Shown here one piece after another: positions 1 to 9,847 of a DNA stretch of 32,474 bases. Under the pieces are notes generated by a model that worked only from the letters and a program-made list of their open reading frames with translations, was not told the DNA's origin and searched no databases. Origin of the DNA: Chara braunii (Eukaryota; Streptophyta; Charophyceae; Charales; Characeae). The stretch covers positions 1,574,746 to 1,607,219 of the forward strand of contig BFEA01000062.1 of NCBI GenBank assembly GCA_003427395.1. The letters are read 5' to 3'. A program made the translations under genes and the position numbers. Every line of letters starts with the position of its first letter. Position 1 is the stretch's first letter.

Positions 1-330
1 TTTTTTTTTTTTTTTTTTTTTAAGTCCAGGGTGTTGTAGAGGCCAGTTACTAGGCTCACATTGATCACCAGAAGCTGTCAGCCATGGTTGGCCTGAAGAG
101 ACGAGGCTACCTCCCATCCCATTCCCATGTCAATACTCCTAGCGCACCCCCTATTCCTACTATCCTACCTCAGTGTGACCAGCACTCAGGACCATTACCC
201 TGACATCGAGGGGAACTTGGACCGAACAGTAGGGACAGGCACCAGGGCTAGTGACCCAGCCCTGGTGGAAGCGCAGTCAAACGAGCCTCGTCATACGGGA
301 ACTTCGGACGCCAGGCTCAAGCAATCACCA
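1..330. other. Unassigned sequence with 5' poly(T)
   Basis: The window opens with 21 T, which could be the complement of a poly(A) tail from a minus-strand retroelement lying mostly outside the window. The rest shows no domain, repeat or RNA gene that I recognise. A 71-codon open frame on the plus strand has no recognisable motif. Confidence 0.3.
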
Positions 331-1029
331 ATTAGCCCCTAAGTAGACCGACTAGTAACTCACGCCCTCTCTTATCATCAAGTCGCCTATTACTAGTTGG
401 CCGTGACCTCCTCCCAGCCCTATGGTTATGTATGTGTGTGTGTTCGATATTTGTAGGTATGTGCCTGTAGGCTATGTGTGTATGTTTGTAACGGGTCTGT
501 GTGGACCCGTAGCAGACGCTGCCCCCCACCATGGAGCATCTGCGAAGTGAATACCAGTGAGAGGTGCTCCTACCACCTCTACCAGTGCCTGTGTGAGCCA
601 TGTGTAGGTAGTATGTATAGGCCCCTAGAAGCACCTTGCCTCGACGCTGCGGAGGGGCGACCCTATGCGCCCTCAATCTGTTGCCAATGAATAGACAGCC
701 CTGCTCTAGAACCCGGTAATCAGCTACGGCTCCTCCTCCCCCCAAAGGACGCATGCCTCGCTTTGTCTATCCTCGGTAGTAGACCGTCTCCCACCTAGTA
801 GCAGATTCCGGTCATCAGCTAGGTTCTTCCTATAGGGATCGGTTGGACAGACTACAGACTCAGTAGGTGGTGGGCCATCATCCGTTCTTCCACCGGCCCC
901 CAGCCTCGTCCCTCCGATGTGCCTATCATGGTTGTACCTGTAGTCAGTATCTGGGGTAGTGTCTCTCATGTGTGTGTGTGTAGTATGTGGTAGAGACCAG
1001 CCTATCTGGACAGGACCCCCCCAAAGTCC

Positions 1030-1385
1030 GGAACCTGACTCGAACCTGTGACCTATAGAATGAGGCTGGACGGTTCTACCACATGCACTATCGTAGGAAG
1101 TGGATATAATGTGTGAAATATCTAGGCTGAGGGAGATCATCAGCAAGCAAAGCCAACAACAGCAAGCAACCAACGTGAAGTCTAGACCAGCATACAACAC
1201 CCATGGACTAACCCCCTGGGTGGTGCGCAGGCAGTGTCTGTAAAAGTACCATGCGTCAGCCCAGGGGTTGTGTGTCCAGCCGTGCATCATTCTAACGCCC
1301 TGCCGGTGTCCGTGCGCAGATTTTGAACCCGCAACGTTATACCACAATGCGCATTTCCAACCAGTGCTACCGTGACGCGCTAGCC
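1030..1385 (-). other. Two tRNA-like relics (possible SINE heads)
   Basis: Read on the minus strand, 1030-1100 and 1312-1380 each contain a box-B-like block (GGTTCGAGTC near 1041; GCGGGTTCAAAATC near 1320-1333) preceded at about the right distance by a box-A-like block containing TAGTGCATG-TGGTAG or TAGCACTGGTTGG. The second can form a T-arm, but I cannot pair its acceptor stem and the anticodon arms are poor. They are therefore not functional tRNA genes. Decayed tRNA-derived SINE heads are the best reading, and chance resemblance is possible. Several long minus-strand open frames cross this area without protein motifs. Confidence 0.25.
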
Positions 1386-2144
1386 GGGTCAACGCTACAG
1401 CGACACGTGGCTGCTCAAGGCTAATGGTGTCAGTATATCATCAACGTGTTCGGACAGCTGATGTGACACAGAGCTATCTGCTTAGAGCGTACTCACATAA
1501 GGACTTTCTTGACTGAATCTGGCCAGAACTGCAGTGACGTGCAGTCAGAATCAGAAATGCAAAGGTAGGAATAGCACACATCTGTCAACCTTTGCAGGCA
1601 ACAATCTGTTCACCCAGATAGATGACATGGACATTATTGTCGTCTGTATTGGGGCAACTTGCAGGCCAAATGCAGATATAATGACCATACCTTCTACTTG
1701 TGGGACGAGCATATCTGGCTGGCGCTCAACTGGGAACCAAGGGAGTGATTCTTACTTGCAGGCCGGCCATACACAGAGATAGCAGCCAGGCGAAGATTGA
1801 AAGCCTTGCCAGTGAACCCATGACCAAAAAAGTGAAAAAAAGGCTGTTGCGCCTGGCAAGTTGGCCTGCCAATCGCCCACAAGGCCTACCGGGCAGAGAA
1901 GGCTGGTGGCGCCAGGCAGTTTTGTGCCCATGCCATTTCATTTTTTTCAGGCCGCGCATCATAGTGCATTGGAAAAAACAGGCTCTGACGGATTGGTGGA
2001 TTGATCCCACTCAGCCCATACTCGCACTAACACTTTCCTGCATGTTTCTGACTGCAATTCAGTCCCATCCCCAAAACACAACTTTTGGAATTCTCTAAAC
2101 AAGGTATATGATCAGAGGGAGGGTCACTAAGCATCTCACAGATG
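1386..2144. other. Unassigned sequence
   Basis: Short overlapping open frames on both strands show no domain. The plus-strand LINE fragment that follows may begin within this stretch, but similarity is too weak to see upstream of about 2145. Confidence 0.3.
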
Positions 2145-2610
2145 GTCAGATGGACACCTCCTTCTTTGCACTGGCACGGGCAAGGGCCCGCCGGACCAGC
2201 ACTAAGCACTTTATGACTCTGCAAACCATACTGAAGCCACCTCCACCTCCTCTGCCCACAGCCTGAAGGTGGCCAGGGACTTCTTCAAGGACCTGTTCAC
2301 CTCCTCTGAGGGGGGACAGTGAGAGTCAGACAGGTCCCACGCCGTAGATGGTTCCTCACCCCATTGACTCCATGACTCGCCAACGAACAAAGAGACGCAC
2401 TGGAATGCCCATTGTGCAAATAAGAGATCTGGTCCACTCTACTGCAAATGGGGGAGAACAAAACCCCAGGTATGGATGACATTCCCAAGGAGTTTTGGAA
2501 AACCATGTGGGCCCCAATGTCAAACAACTCAATGAAGTTCTACAGCCAGGGCAAGGCGATTGGTAGTGTGGGGGAGCTTGCTGGGCAAGGTGTGTGACGT
2601 ACCAGCTTCC
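2145..2610 (+). pseudogene. LINE reverse-transcriptase fragment (N-terminal part)
   Basis: Read across frameshifts on the plus strand, this stretch encodes pieces that match the large minus-strand LINE in the same window, in the same order. They are SFFALARARAR near 2160 (SFFNKAKARAR there), RDFFKDLFTSSE near 2275 (QYYRNLFTSQ there), and MGENKTPGMDDIPKEFWKTM near 2445 (MEDEKTPGIDSFPKEFW there), followed by GELAGQGV near 2575. This is the region just before the catalytic palm of an L1-type reverse transcriptase. Stops and frame changes separate the pieces, so it is dead. Similarity fades before 2691, where the LTR element begins. It is not adjacent to any other plus-strand LINE sequence. Confidence 0.75.
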
Positions 2611-2685
2611 GTACCCGAACGATCTTCTAAAGCCCCAAGTTTTTGTTGATCCGACTCTTCGGATTTCCCTTGGGCTATCTTCGGG

Positions 2686-2690
2686 TACCC
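2686..2690. repeat. Left target-site duplication (TACCC)
   Basis: TACCC lies immediately outside the left LTR. The same five bases lie immediately outside the right LTR at 18488-18492. Five base pairs is the usual duplication length for Ty3/gypsy integrases, so the two LTRs most likely come from one insertion. Confidence 0.8.
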
Positions 2691-3000
2691 TATGGCAGAC
2701 CCACCGGGTGAGGTGCTCCGCCTGGGATCATAGAGATGGAGATGGAGGATGAGGGTGGAGAAAGATGGCACAATGCAGCTCCCACGCAGACTCCAACGCA
2801 CGTGCTCCATACTGTGCGAATGTAGAATGTCCCAAGTACAAACTCTAGCTGGGGTATACCCCAGCGGACTGACTGGACTGGACTGGACTGGCTGGTATCG
2901 ACAGAGGTACCGTCCCGGACTGGACTACCCCGAATACCACACAGGCCTGTGAGAATAGGCCAAGGGGCTGGTCTCACAGGCCAACCAGAGGTCCGCTACA
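2691..3000 (-). repeat. 3' LTR of the gypsy element
   Basis: This 310-bp repeat aligns end to end with 18200-18487. On the minus strand it begins TGTAGCGGACC and ends TCTGCCATA; the right copy ends with canonical TCCGCCACA. It carries an extra expansion of GACTG units near 2870-2890 that the other LTR lacks. No clear polypurine tract lies next to it on the internal side. The left end shows G-to-A type changes relative to the right LTR. Confidence 0.85.
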
Positions 3001-4116
3001 CGATCCTCGGCCTGTGATGGATCGCCTAGATACAAGCACGCTTCCGCCAAGAAGCGGAACTCTACCAAAGAAAAAGAAAACCCGAGTAGTCTAGGATGCG
3101 GAGCAAGCTCCATGCTGAGTCCATGCGACGCAACCTAGGCTAGAAAATGTCACAAAAGCAGCAATGTCACAGCTAACAGTCTAAGTGAAAGCAGAAAGCA
3201 ACTAACTAGTATACATGTTCTAGGAAAGCAGAAGGGAATGACAATTAAATCCTAGGATGTTGGAGGCAGTAGCCTCAATCTGGAAACAGATGACTAGTGT
3301 ACAAGTCCTAAAAACAACCAAAGCAAAGATAACTAAGTCCTAGAAATGTTAAAGGCAGAGCCCTCAGTCCGAGAGCAACAAAACAACAACAAGACAACCA
3401 TATGTCATAGGAAGAGTGTGTCACAAACCACAAGGTGGGATGGTCTCTGAAGGTGATGAATGCAGCCGAGGGGTTGATAAACTCCTAAGGGCATTCACAC
3501 ATACTGACAGGGAGACACATGTCATCAGGCTCAATGAGGGTAGGAAACTGGGAGTGAACAGAACCAATGACCCTAATAGATAGACCATCAGGGCGGGTAA
3601 TGCTCGACTGAAGGGGTGATCGCTATGTAGGGTCAAGCATGCAAGGGAATAAGGGAGCCTAGTATACTGGGCGCACCTAGATAAAGCATGCAAGGCTGCC
3701 TAACTAGGACGTGAGGGCCGACGGAGGGTAGAAAAAGTGATGGGTAAGGGAATCATGCAAATGACTCCTAAAGTGAGGGGAGTCGAAGTTAGATTTATAA
3801 GTTGGGAAGCTAGGGCAACACTACGGTCCCGATGCCTATGCGTATACCAAGGGAGAGCCCAACTCAGAAGAACCCGGCGAAGGGAGACCATCATGTGAAA
3901 CAACCAGGGTATTGTACAGGGTAAGGTGGTAAGAGAGTGACGACGTCTGAAGTAGGCAGAGTTGATCATGATGAAGTCCGTGAAGCTCCCAATAATGTCC
4001 ATAATGAGAAGTCTGGAATGTCGTCGAGGAAGAGTCGCAACGTCGACGAGCTGAAGTAGCAAAACTGAAGTGGATGGAGTACTGAGAAGTCAAAGACGTG
4101 GGAAGATAAGTCAGAA
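3001..4116 (-). other. 3' untranslated trailer of the gypsy element
   Basis: This stretch lies between the end of the pol reading frame and the 3' LTR and has no conserved coding motif. A word ATAACTAAGTCCTA near 3330 recurs in the 5' leader near 16806, which supports both being non-coding parts of the same element. Minus-strand open frames here (3421-3693, 3700-4062) show no domain. Confidence 0.55.
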
Positions 4117-4634
4117 TCAATCGTTGTATCGGGCAGGACGACGATGAGTGCGTTGTGCACGCTCCGAAGCATTCGGTTGTTGCTGAAGGTCTGCCTCAGA
4201 TGGAGCAGACTCGACTTCAGCGATCTCCTTAGTCGAGGGAGAAGGAAGAGGGTCGGTGGGTTGAGGAGGAGCAGTCAACTGGGCACAATGAGCACGGTCA
4301 TAGGCACACACCAAAACATGTGAGCGTGCTGCAAGTGCTGGAGGGGCTCCCAAGTAGCCTCCTCATCAGGGTAACCCTTCCATCGTACTCGGCGTGAGAA
4401 GGTTGTCATCGGTGACTCGACGACCAATGATGTCTGAAACAAGGAACTCCTCGTGGCCGTCCACCATGATGGGTGGAGGGCGCTAGTATGGTCGTCCAGC
4501 GAAACGCTTGGACTGTCTGTGGTAGGGACGCAGTAACGAGACATGGTAGACATTGTGCACACGAGTCTGGTGTAGGTAGTCGGACAGTTTCACACAAAGT
4601 CTGGGAAGCTAGATGCCGTATCAGAACCGACGGC
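4117..4634 (-). pseudogene. Pol C-terminus with chromodomain
   Basis: The frame at 4275-4562 contains RVRWKGYPDEEATWEP, the core of a chromodomain as found at the integrase C-terminus of chromoviruses, where it is thought to guide integration to modified histones. Just upstream, in another frame near 4560-4600, lies VHNVYHVSLLRPY, the conserved integrase C-terminal block. Downstream, in a third register, the sequence ends in RRPARYND and a stop at 4117. At least two frameshifts (near 4610 and 4320) therefore break the protein. Context and motif together make the chromodomain call firm, and activity is excluded. Confidence 0.8.
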
Positions 4635-5819
4635 CTAGAGAATGCGGTATGGGTTAAAGAAGCGATGCCAGAACTTGCGAAGCGTGTCCGCTTCGAGCTG
4701 TAAATGGCGGACGTCAATCAGCACATCATCACCGACTTTGAATGAATAATTCATCCTCGATCGGCTCACACGTGCGGCCATGCGAGTCTGGGAAGCGGCT
4801 ATGTGCTCATGCACGGTCTTTATGATCGACGTCATGTGTGCAACCCAATCATCCAGCGTAGGACAACTCGTGTCGGGGTGCATCTGTGAGGGTCGAAGGA
4901 AGTCCGCGGGAATACAAGGGTGATAGCCGAGGTCGCAACAGTAAGGCGACATCCCCGTGGCTGGCGAGACGATGTGGTTGTAGGCTATCTCCGCGTGGGC
5001 AAGATGAAGATCCCGCTGCTAGTCGTCACGAACAATTTTTTGGAGAATATCTTCAAGAGTCATGTTCATGACCTCGGTCTGACCATCAGTCTGGGGATGG
5101 TAAGACGAGGAAAAGCGGAGCTGCGTGACGTACACCTCGTGGAGCCGTCGCGAGAATCGGCAGGTAAAGCGCGGGTCACAGTCAGATATGGTGCTCAGAG
5201 GTAAGTCATGGTCACACACGAATCGATCAAACACTATGTCGGTGACCTCACGTGCACTAATGGCATAGCGGCACGAAACAAAGCATGCACGCTTCGTGAA
5301 GCGGTCGACGACGATCAGGATAGCATCGTGGCCGCAGGGTGTAGGAGGACGAAAATGAGCGATAAAATGCATTGAGATAAATTGCCAACGACCCTCGGGG
5401 ATAGAAAGAGGATGGAGCAAACCATAAGGCAGGTGGTTCGCACTGTTCACCTCCTTACAGGTGAGGCACTCTGCGACGTAGTCCTTTACAAAGTCATTGC
5501 GCTTCGGCCAGACGTACAGGCGGCTCACACGAGTCAGCGTCTTGTGGAAGCCCATATGATCGGCGGCTGCATGGTCATGGAACTCTGCTACTGCTCGGAC
5601 ACATAGATATCCAATGGAGGGAACGCAAATATGGGGCTCTCATGTGCCCTGTGAACCATGCCAGTACACACGACCGTTGTCCCCGAGAGAGTAGTTCGGG
5701 ATGGTCTTGCCACTCTGAAGGGTTGCATGGATGTCGTGATAGTCGGGGCAGTAGCGGTACAGAGTACGAAACTCGTCGGTCATCAAGTGGTAGACGGTGG
5801 TGACCGAGATGGCAGCGAG
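4635..5819 (-). pseudogene. Ty3/gypsy integrase (dead)
   Basis: One frame runs through this region with in-frame stops at 5640-5642 (TGA), 5019-5021 (TAG) and 4635-4637 (TAG). A zinc-binding HHCC-like module is visible as FHDHAAADHMGFHKT followed by AECLTCKEVN. The catalytic core follows. The expected first aspartate (SMDF in relatives) is histidine here (ISMHFI, residue 63 counted from the Met at 5555). The second aspartate is present in ISDCDPRF (residue 125) and the glutamate in TDGQTEV (residue 161), with exactly 35 residues between them. The C-terminal part (4635-4952) resembles the integrase extension leading into the chromodomain. Loss of one catalytic residue plus three stops makes it inactive. 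Confidence 0.88.
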
Positions 5820-6575
5820 CTAGATCTGCTCCAAATTATGGTCAGGGCCCCAGGATAAGGCATCTACGACCCAATTGGTCTCACCATTGATGTGCTCAGT
5901 GGTGAAACTAAACTCGGAGAGGTCGCACCACCAGCGAGCATGTCGAGGAGTGAGCTTCGACTTTGTCAGAAAAGTATGGATAACATAGGTATCCATGCGC
6001 ACTATAAATGGTGCCTCTTGCAGGTAGTGACGCCACTGCCGAGTTGCATAAACTATTGCGAAAACCTCACATTCATCAACAGTGTAATTTATCTCGGCAG
6101 GCAGGAGATGACGAGAGTAGAAGGCTATCGGACAATCACCTGAGCGAAACTTGATAGTGCAGTCCTCGGCGATGGTATGAGAATAGTCAATAAAAGGCTC
6201 ATCAGTAGTTGGACGAGTAAGCGTCGGGCAGGAAGCAGAGGGTGGGAAGTGAGGGATGTGAGGATGAGAGGAATCGGGAGAGGAGGGAAAAATCTGATAA
6301 AGCACTGCTCCTACAACAAAGTCTGACGCATCGGTGGTAAGGATAAAAGGGCGATCAAAATCGGGTACGTGGAGAATTGGTACACATGTCACTGTCTTCT
6401 TGAAGGCGCGAAAGGCGTCCTCGTGGAGAGGTGTCCGAGCCCATAGCTGGTTCTTCTGAAGGAGGGTAGAGGTAAGGATGTAGGAATACCTAGCATATCC
6501 CTGGATGAAATTACTATAGTAAATAATGAGGCCTAGGAAACTGCGAAGCTGCTTGGTAGATGTGGGGAAGGGTCA
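5820..6575 (-). pseudogene. RNase H domain of gypsy pol
   Basis: This continues the reverse-transcriptase frame after an in-frame TGA at 6573-6575 and ends at TAG 5820-5822, where integrase begins in the same frame. Acidic motifs are visible: LTTDASDFVVGAVL (first Asp), NYTVDECEVFAIV (Glu), RMDTYVIHTF (Asp) and NWVVDALSW (final Asp). The order and spacing fit Ty3/gypsy RNase H, which degrades the RNA strand of the RNA-DNA hybrid during reverse transcription. An extra serine/proline-rich stretch (near 6225-6300) interrupts the usual spacing. The catalytic residues are kept although the reading frame is not. Confidence 0.85.
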
Positions 6576-7544
6576 CTCCGCAATAGCAGTGATCTTCGCG
6601 TTGTCCATGTGAAAACCCTGGTCAGACACATAGTGTCCTAAGAAATTTATTTTGTCCTGAGCAAAGCAACACTTGCTCAGCTTGGTGTAAAAGTCATTTC
6701 TACGCAAGCAGTCAAGGACGTGGCAGAGGTGTTTGAGATGCTCCTCAAGGATACGACTATAGATCAGGATATCGTCGAGGTAGACGAGAACGTAATGCTC
6801 CAGGATGTCCTTGAAGATGTCGTTCATCGCCGTCTGGAAGGTAGCGGGTGCGTTGGCGAGGCCAAATGGCATCACCGTAAACTCATAGTGACCGAAGCAA
6901 GATCGGAACGCTGTCTTCAGTTGGTCCGCTGCAGCGACGCGGATCTGATGGTAACCGCTCCGAAGATCAATCTTCGTAAATAAGCGGTTGTCTGCGAGAT
7001 GGTTGAACAGCTCGTCGGAACAAGGCATAGGGTAGTTACTCTTAACCGTGTAACGGTTGAGACCGTAATAATCGATGCAGAGACGGAGAGTTTCATCCGT
7101 TTTGCGAGCAAAGACGACGAGTGCACCCCACGGGGAGTTGCTAGGTTTAATGAAACCCAGTCTCATGAGCTCCTCAAGTTGACGCTTGAGTTCGGTGGCC
7201 TCGGGGATCGAGAGTCTGTAGGGTGTCTGGTGGTGAACACTATAGTCGGGCACAAGCTGGATGAAATGCTCGACCTCGCACGTCGGTGGGATGCCGGCGT
7301 ACAAGAACGAGGATGGAAAAACGTCGTGGTACTCTCGAATGAGGTCACGAACTGCGGGTTCCAGGTCGGCCGTATAGCGTGCGAGTTCCTCAGCGTCAGC
7401 GTCAGCACGCAACGACGGGGTGGACTTGACGGACGACGGAGAGAAGGAAGTAGAGATGGGAGCCATGGAGATAGAAGGAGGATCTGGCTCCAGAGAGATA
7501 AGCTCGGCGTCAGGACAGGGTGGATCATAGTGCAAGAGATCCAT
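6573..7544 (-). pseudogene. Ty3/gypsy reverse transcriptase
   Basis: A 323-residue open frame carries the ordered reverse-transcriptase motifs: RLCIDY (154-159), KIDLRSGYHQ (191-200), PFGLANAP (226-233) and the catalytic YLDD (255-258), then NFLGHYVS. Residues 1-50 are serine/proline-rich linker. The frame stops at TGA 6573-6575, right after KITAIAE, where relatives have a tryptophan, so a single G-to-A change explains the stop. The Met at 7544 is only the first ATG after a frame change from protease near 7545-7600, not a real start. The domain itself looks complete. Confidence 0.92.
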
Positions 7545-8169
7545 AACGTTTACTGTAAAGAAGCTGACGTCTTCCTGGCGGATGAAATGAGTGAATTGTC
7601 GAGCGAAGGTGACGGTGATAGTAGGAGATGGTGTGGGGCACGAAAAGCTCCGGGGGAGGAGGATCGGGGTGTGGTGTCGCAGTGGTACCTATAAAAGGTA
7701 CGTGATACGCCTGTCCACACTTCGTTCTGAGAACGAGAGTGTTAGTCGCCCAATCGGCCTCGGTGCTTCGGAATCGACGAGACCACGGAGTATCGAGAAT
7801 GAAATCGTACCCCGTCTCCATCACATCGAAATGTGCAGAGGAGAGGTAGCGACGAGACACCGAGGGACGATCAGTTGGCTCCAGAGTGAGGAAGAAAGGG
7901 AGGTCGGTGACCGTCTGATCGAAGAAATGTTGGGTCTTGTCATCTCCTAGGGTGACGGAGATGGGAGTCGGAGACCCTGTCGTGGGTAAGCGTGCTTCCT
8001 TCACCACACGTGGGTGAATGAAGTCGCCATGAGAACCGGAATCCCACAGCACTAAGTACACCCTCGTGGAGATCCCGAGTTGTACTGAAATCATCGGGAG
8101 GGTGCGATCAGGGTCAGAGAGGATGGCGAGAAGACGACTAAGTGCAACGACATGGAGGGTGAGTCGCTC
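7525..8169 (-). pseudogene. Retroviral-type aspartic protease of gypsy pol
   Basis: The frame contains LVLWDSGSHGDFI, with the DSG active-site triplet at residues 18-20 counted from the Met at 8094. This replaces the usual DSGAT/S and is followed by a long spacer with a glycine-poor flap region. Open frame continues upstream of that Met to about 8169 (ERLTLHVVALSRLLAIL), so translation did not begin there. A frameshift near 7545-7600 separates it from reverse transcriptase and another near 8170 separates it from gag. The C-terminal part is a proline-rich linker. It would have cleaved the Gag-Pol polyprotein. Confidence 0.75.
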
Positions 8170-8558
8170 TTAACGAGCCGGGAGCATGCTTAAGTCGAGA
8201 TGGGAGGACACAGCGTCCTTGCGAGTCGCAAGCTGCTCACTGCAACGGGATGAGTGAACGACTCCACGCGTCGGTAGTCGTGGAGAGGTAGGAGCGGAGA
8301 CAGTGATCTCAAGAGGTATAGACGGTATTGCGACAGAGGGCTGAGTCCACTCTGTCGGGTCCTGCGATACCTCAACTTCAGTAGCGAGAGGGGCAAACCA
8401 CGACGACGATGTCGGAAAGCCGACTACTGAGTAGGGCGCAGGTGTACACTGCACCATGGCTAGGAGGCGCTGCGGGGATGCGAGGCGCTTGGGGGGGGCT
8501 GAGCACGGCGCTGGTGGGAAAGCTCAGCGTAGTGGCGTTCGAGGGCGGCGGTGTAAGG

Positions 8559-8600
8559 GCACCGCGAGGAGGTATGACCGTACTAGCCGCAGCGCAAACA
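8559..8600 (-). other. CCHC zinc knuckle with internal stop
   Basis: These fourteen codons give C-x2-C-x4-H-x4-C (CLRCG, stop, YGHTSSRC). The sixth codon is TAG (8583-8585) where a polar residue, probably glutamine, is expected, so one C-to-T change accounts for the stop. Such knuckles bind the packaged RNA. Confidence 0.75.
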
Positions 8601-9048
8601 CCCACGCCGGCCCAAAATGGCCTCGCGCTCCTCGACAGAAAGGACACCGCGAGGAGGGACAAAGCCCTGAGGGAGGTCCTGCTGAGGGACCTCGGGGGGC
8701 GACGCGCCAGCGTGACCAGAGCGGCTATGTGCCTGTGAGAGGGTGGAGAGGGCGAGCTGGAGGCGCTCGGTGATAGGGAAGATAAGGTCCTCCAGGTGGT
8801 AATAGATGGCCTCACAGAGGTGGAGGTCGTCGCTATGGTCACCCTCAGGCGACAACGGGGCAACAGCGTCCTACTCACCGTACTCGAGCGCGCTGAAGCG
8901 GCGTGAGAAGTGGCGACCCGGCTACTCGAACAACGGGGACGACCGTGGAAAGGGGAATGGTGCTGGGAAGTGTCGTGAGAGAAGGAGGGGGCGTAACCAC
9001 TACACTGAGGCTGGGAGGAGGTGGTGGGGTCAAGACGAACTGTGTAGA

Positions 9049-9396
9049 CCCCCGTACGAATACGGGCCGTACGTACGGGCTCATGTGGTCGTACGGGACG
9101 TACGTACGGAAAAAAAGCAAAAAAAAAAGCAAATCGAAAAAATCTGAAAAAAAAAAATGATATGCCGAAAAATAAACTGAAACACTTTTGCCTTAGGGTC
9201 ATATTGAAATTCGTTACCAGATTTGAGATTAAAAAAAAAATGTTGCTTTTTTTTTTNATTAAAAAAAAAATGTTGCTTTTTTTTTTTTTTTTTTTTTTTT
9301 TTTTTCTCTCGTACGGGGCTGTACGTACGGTCGTACGGCCGTTCATACGGCCGTACGTAGGACCGTATGTACGACCGTACGATAAACCCCCCGTAC
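9049..9396. mobile_element. 330-bp CGTACGG-rich foldback element with 9-bp target duplication
   Basis: The element occupies about 9058-9387. Both ends are built from CGTACG/GTACGG words arranged as imperfect inverted arms (9058-9110 and 9306-9387), and the centre is A/T-rich. The 9-mer CCCCCGTAC is found directly outside each end (9049-9057 and 9388-9396). It lies in frame in gag2, where it encodes Val-Arg-Gly on both sides, so the host reading frame can be followed across the insertion. A 9-bp duplication is characteristic of Mutator-like elements. A non-autonomous MULE relative is likely but not proven, since no transposase is present. Confidence 0.65.
9228..9305. other. One-base assembly gap with duplicated flanks
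   Basis: The 29 bases left of the single N at 9257 (ATT, ten A, TGTTGC, T run) are repeated immediately to its right. This is the signature of two contig ends that overlap but were not merged. The true sequence probably contains the block once, and the T-run length is unreliable. Confidence 0.8.
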
Positions 9397-9847
9397 ATCG
9401 TACGAAGTGTTACACAGAAGACGGACCCTCATCCGCTGGTGAGCCCTGACAGCCTCGTAAGCCTGCGGGGCCGATGTGAAGTCATACCGCCATAACTCGG
9501 AGCGGAACTCAAGGGGAAGGTTAGCCAAGAAGGGATCAATGAGAGCATCCTCGGGGAGGAACACCACATCGCAAATGAGGCAGTGTCGAGCGCATCGGCC
9601 CCCGCCTTTTTTGCAAAGGTCGAGATCCCTCCCGGCCATGTCACGCAGGAGTTTAACAAAATCAAAATTCAGAGACAACTCGAGAACGACGCCTAACTAA
9701 TCCCGCGAGCCGTCGAGACGGTCGAGGTTGCGTCGTCCCTCCGCCGCTCTAACCGGGTGCGCCAGCTGTACATCCCACGGTCCCCTACGACAGGATAGGT
9801 TCCCGCGGGGCATAAGCTTTCCTTCCCTAAGGGGTTGTCACCACCCT

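Larger units (their letters stand above)
8170..9847 (-). pseudogene. Gag-like region 2 with CCHC zinc knuckle
   Basis: Two blocks are separated by the foldback element. The upstream block (9397 to about 9847) reads RAAEGRRNLDRLDGSRD, then VVLELSLNFDFVKLLRDM, and later DALIDPFLANLPLEF, a pattern typical of the Ty3/gypsy gag capsid domain. The downstream block (9048-8170) is proline/serine-rich, then has a segment LCEAIYYHLEDLIFPITERL and a zinc knuckle. Several frame changes and stops break it. It lies directly upstream of protease, so I take it to be the gag that belongs with this pol. N-terminal limits are unclear beyond about 9850. Confidence 0.65.

Noticed and set aside
724-1392. 222-codon minus-strand open frame
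   Set aside because: No domain or compositional sign of a protein; it overlaps tRNA-like relics and other long frames.
8378-9346. 322-codon minus-strand open frame across the foldback and gag2
   Set aside because: It crosses the assembly gap and homopolymers, and gives serine/proline/arginine-rich noise; the zinc knuckle lies in another frame.
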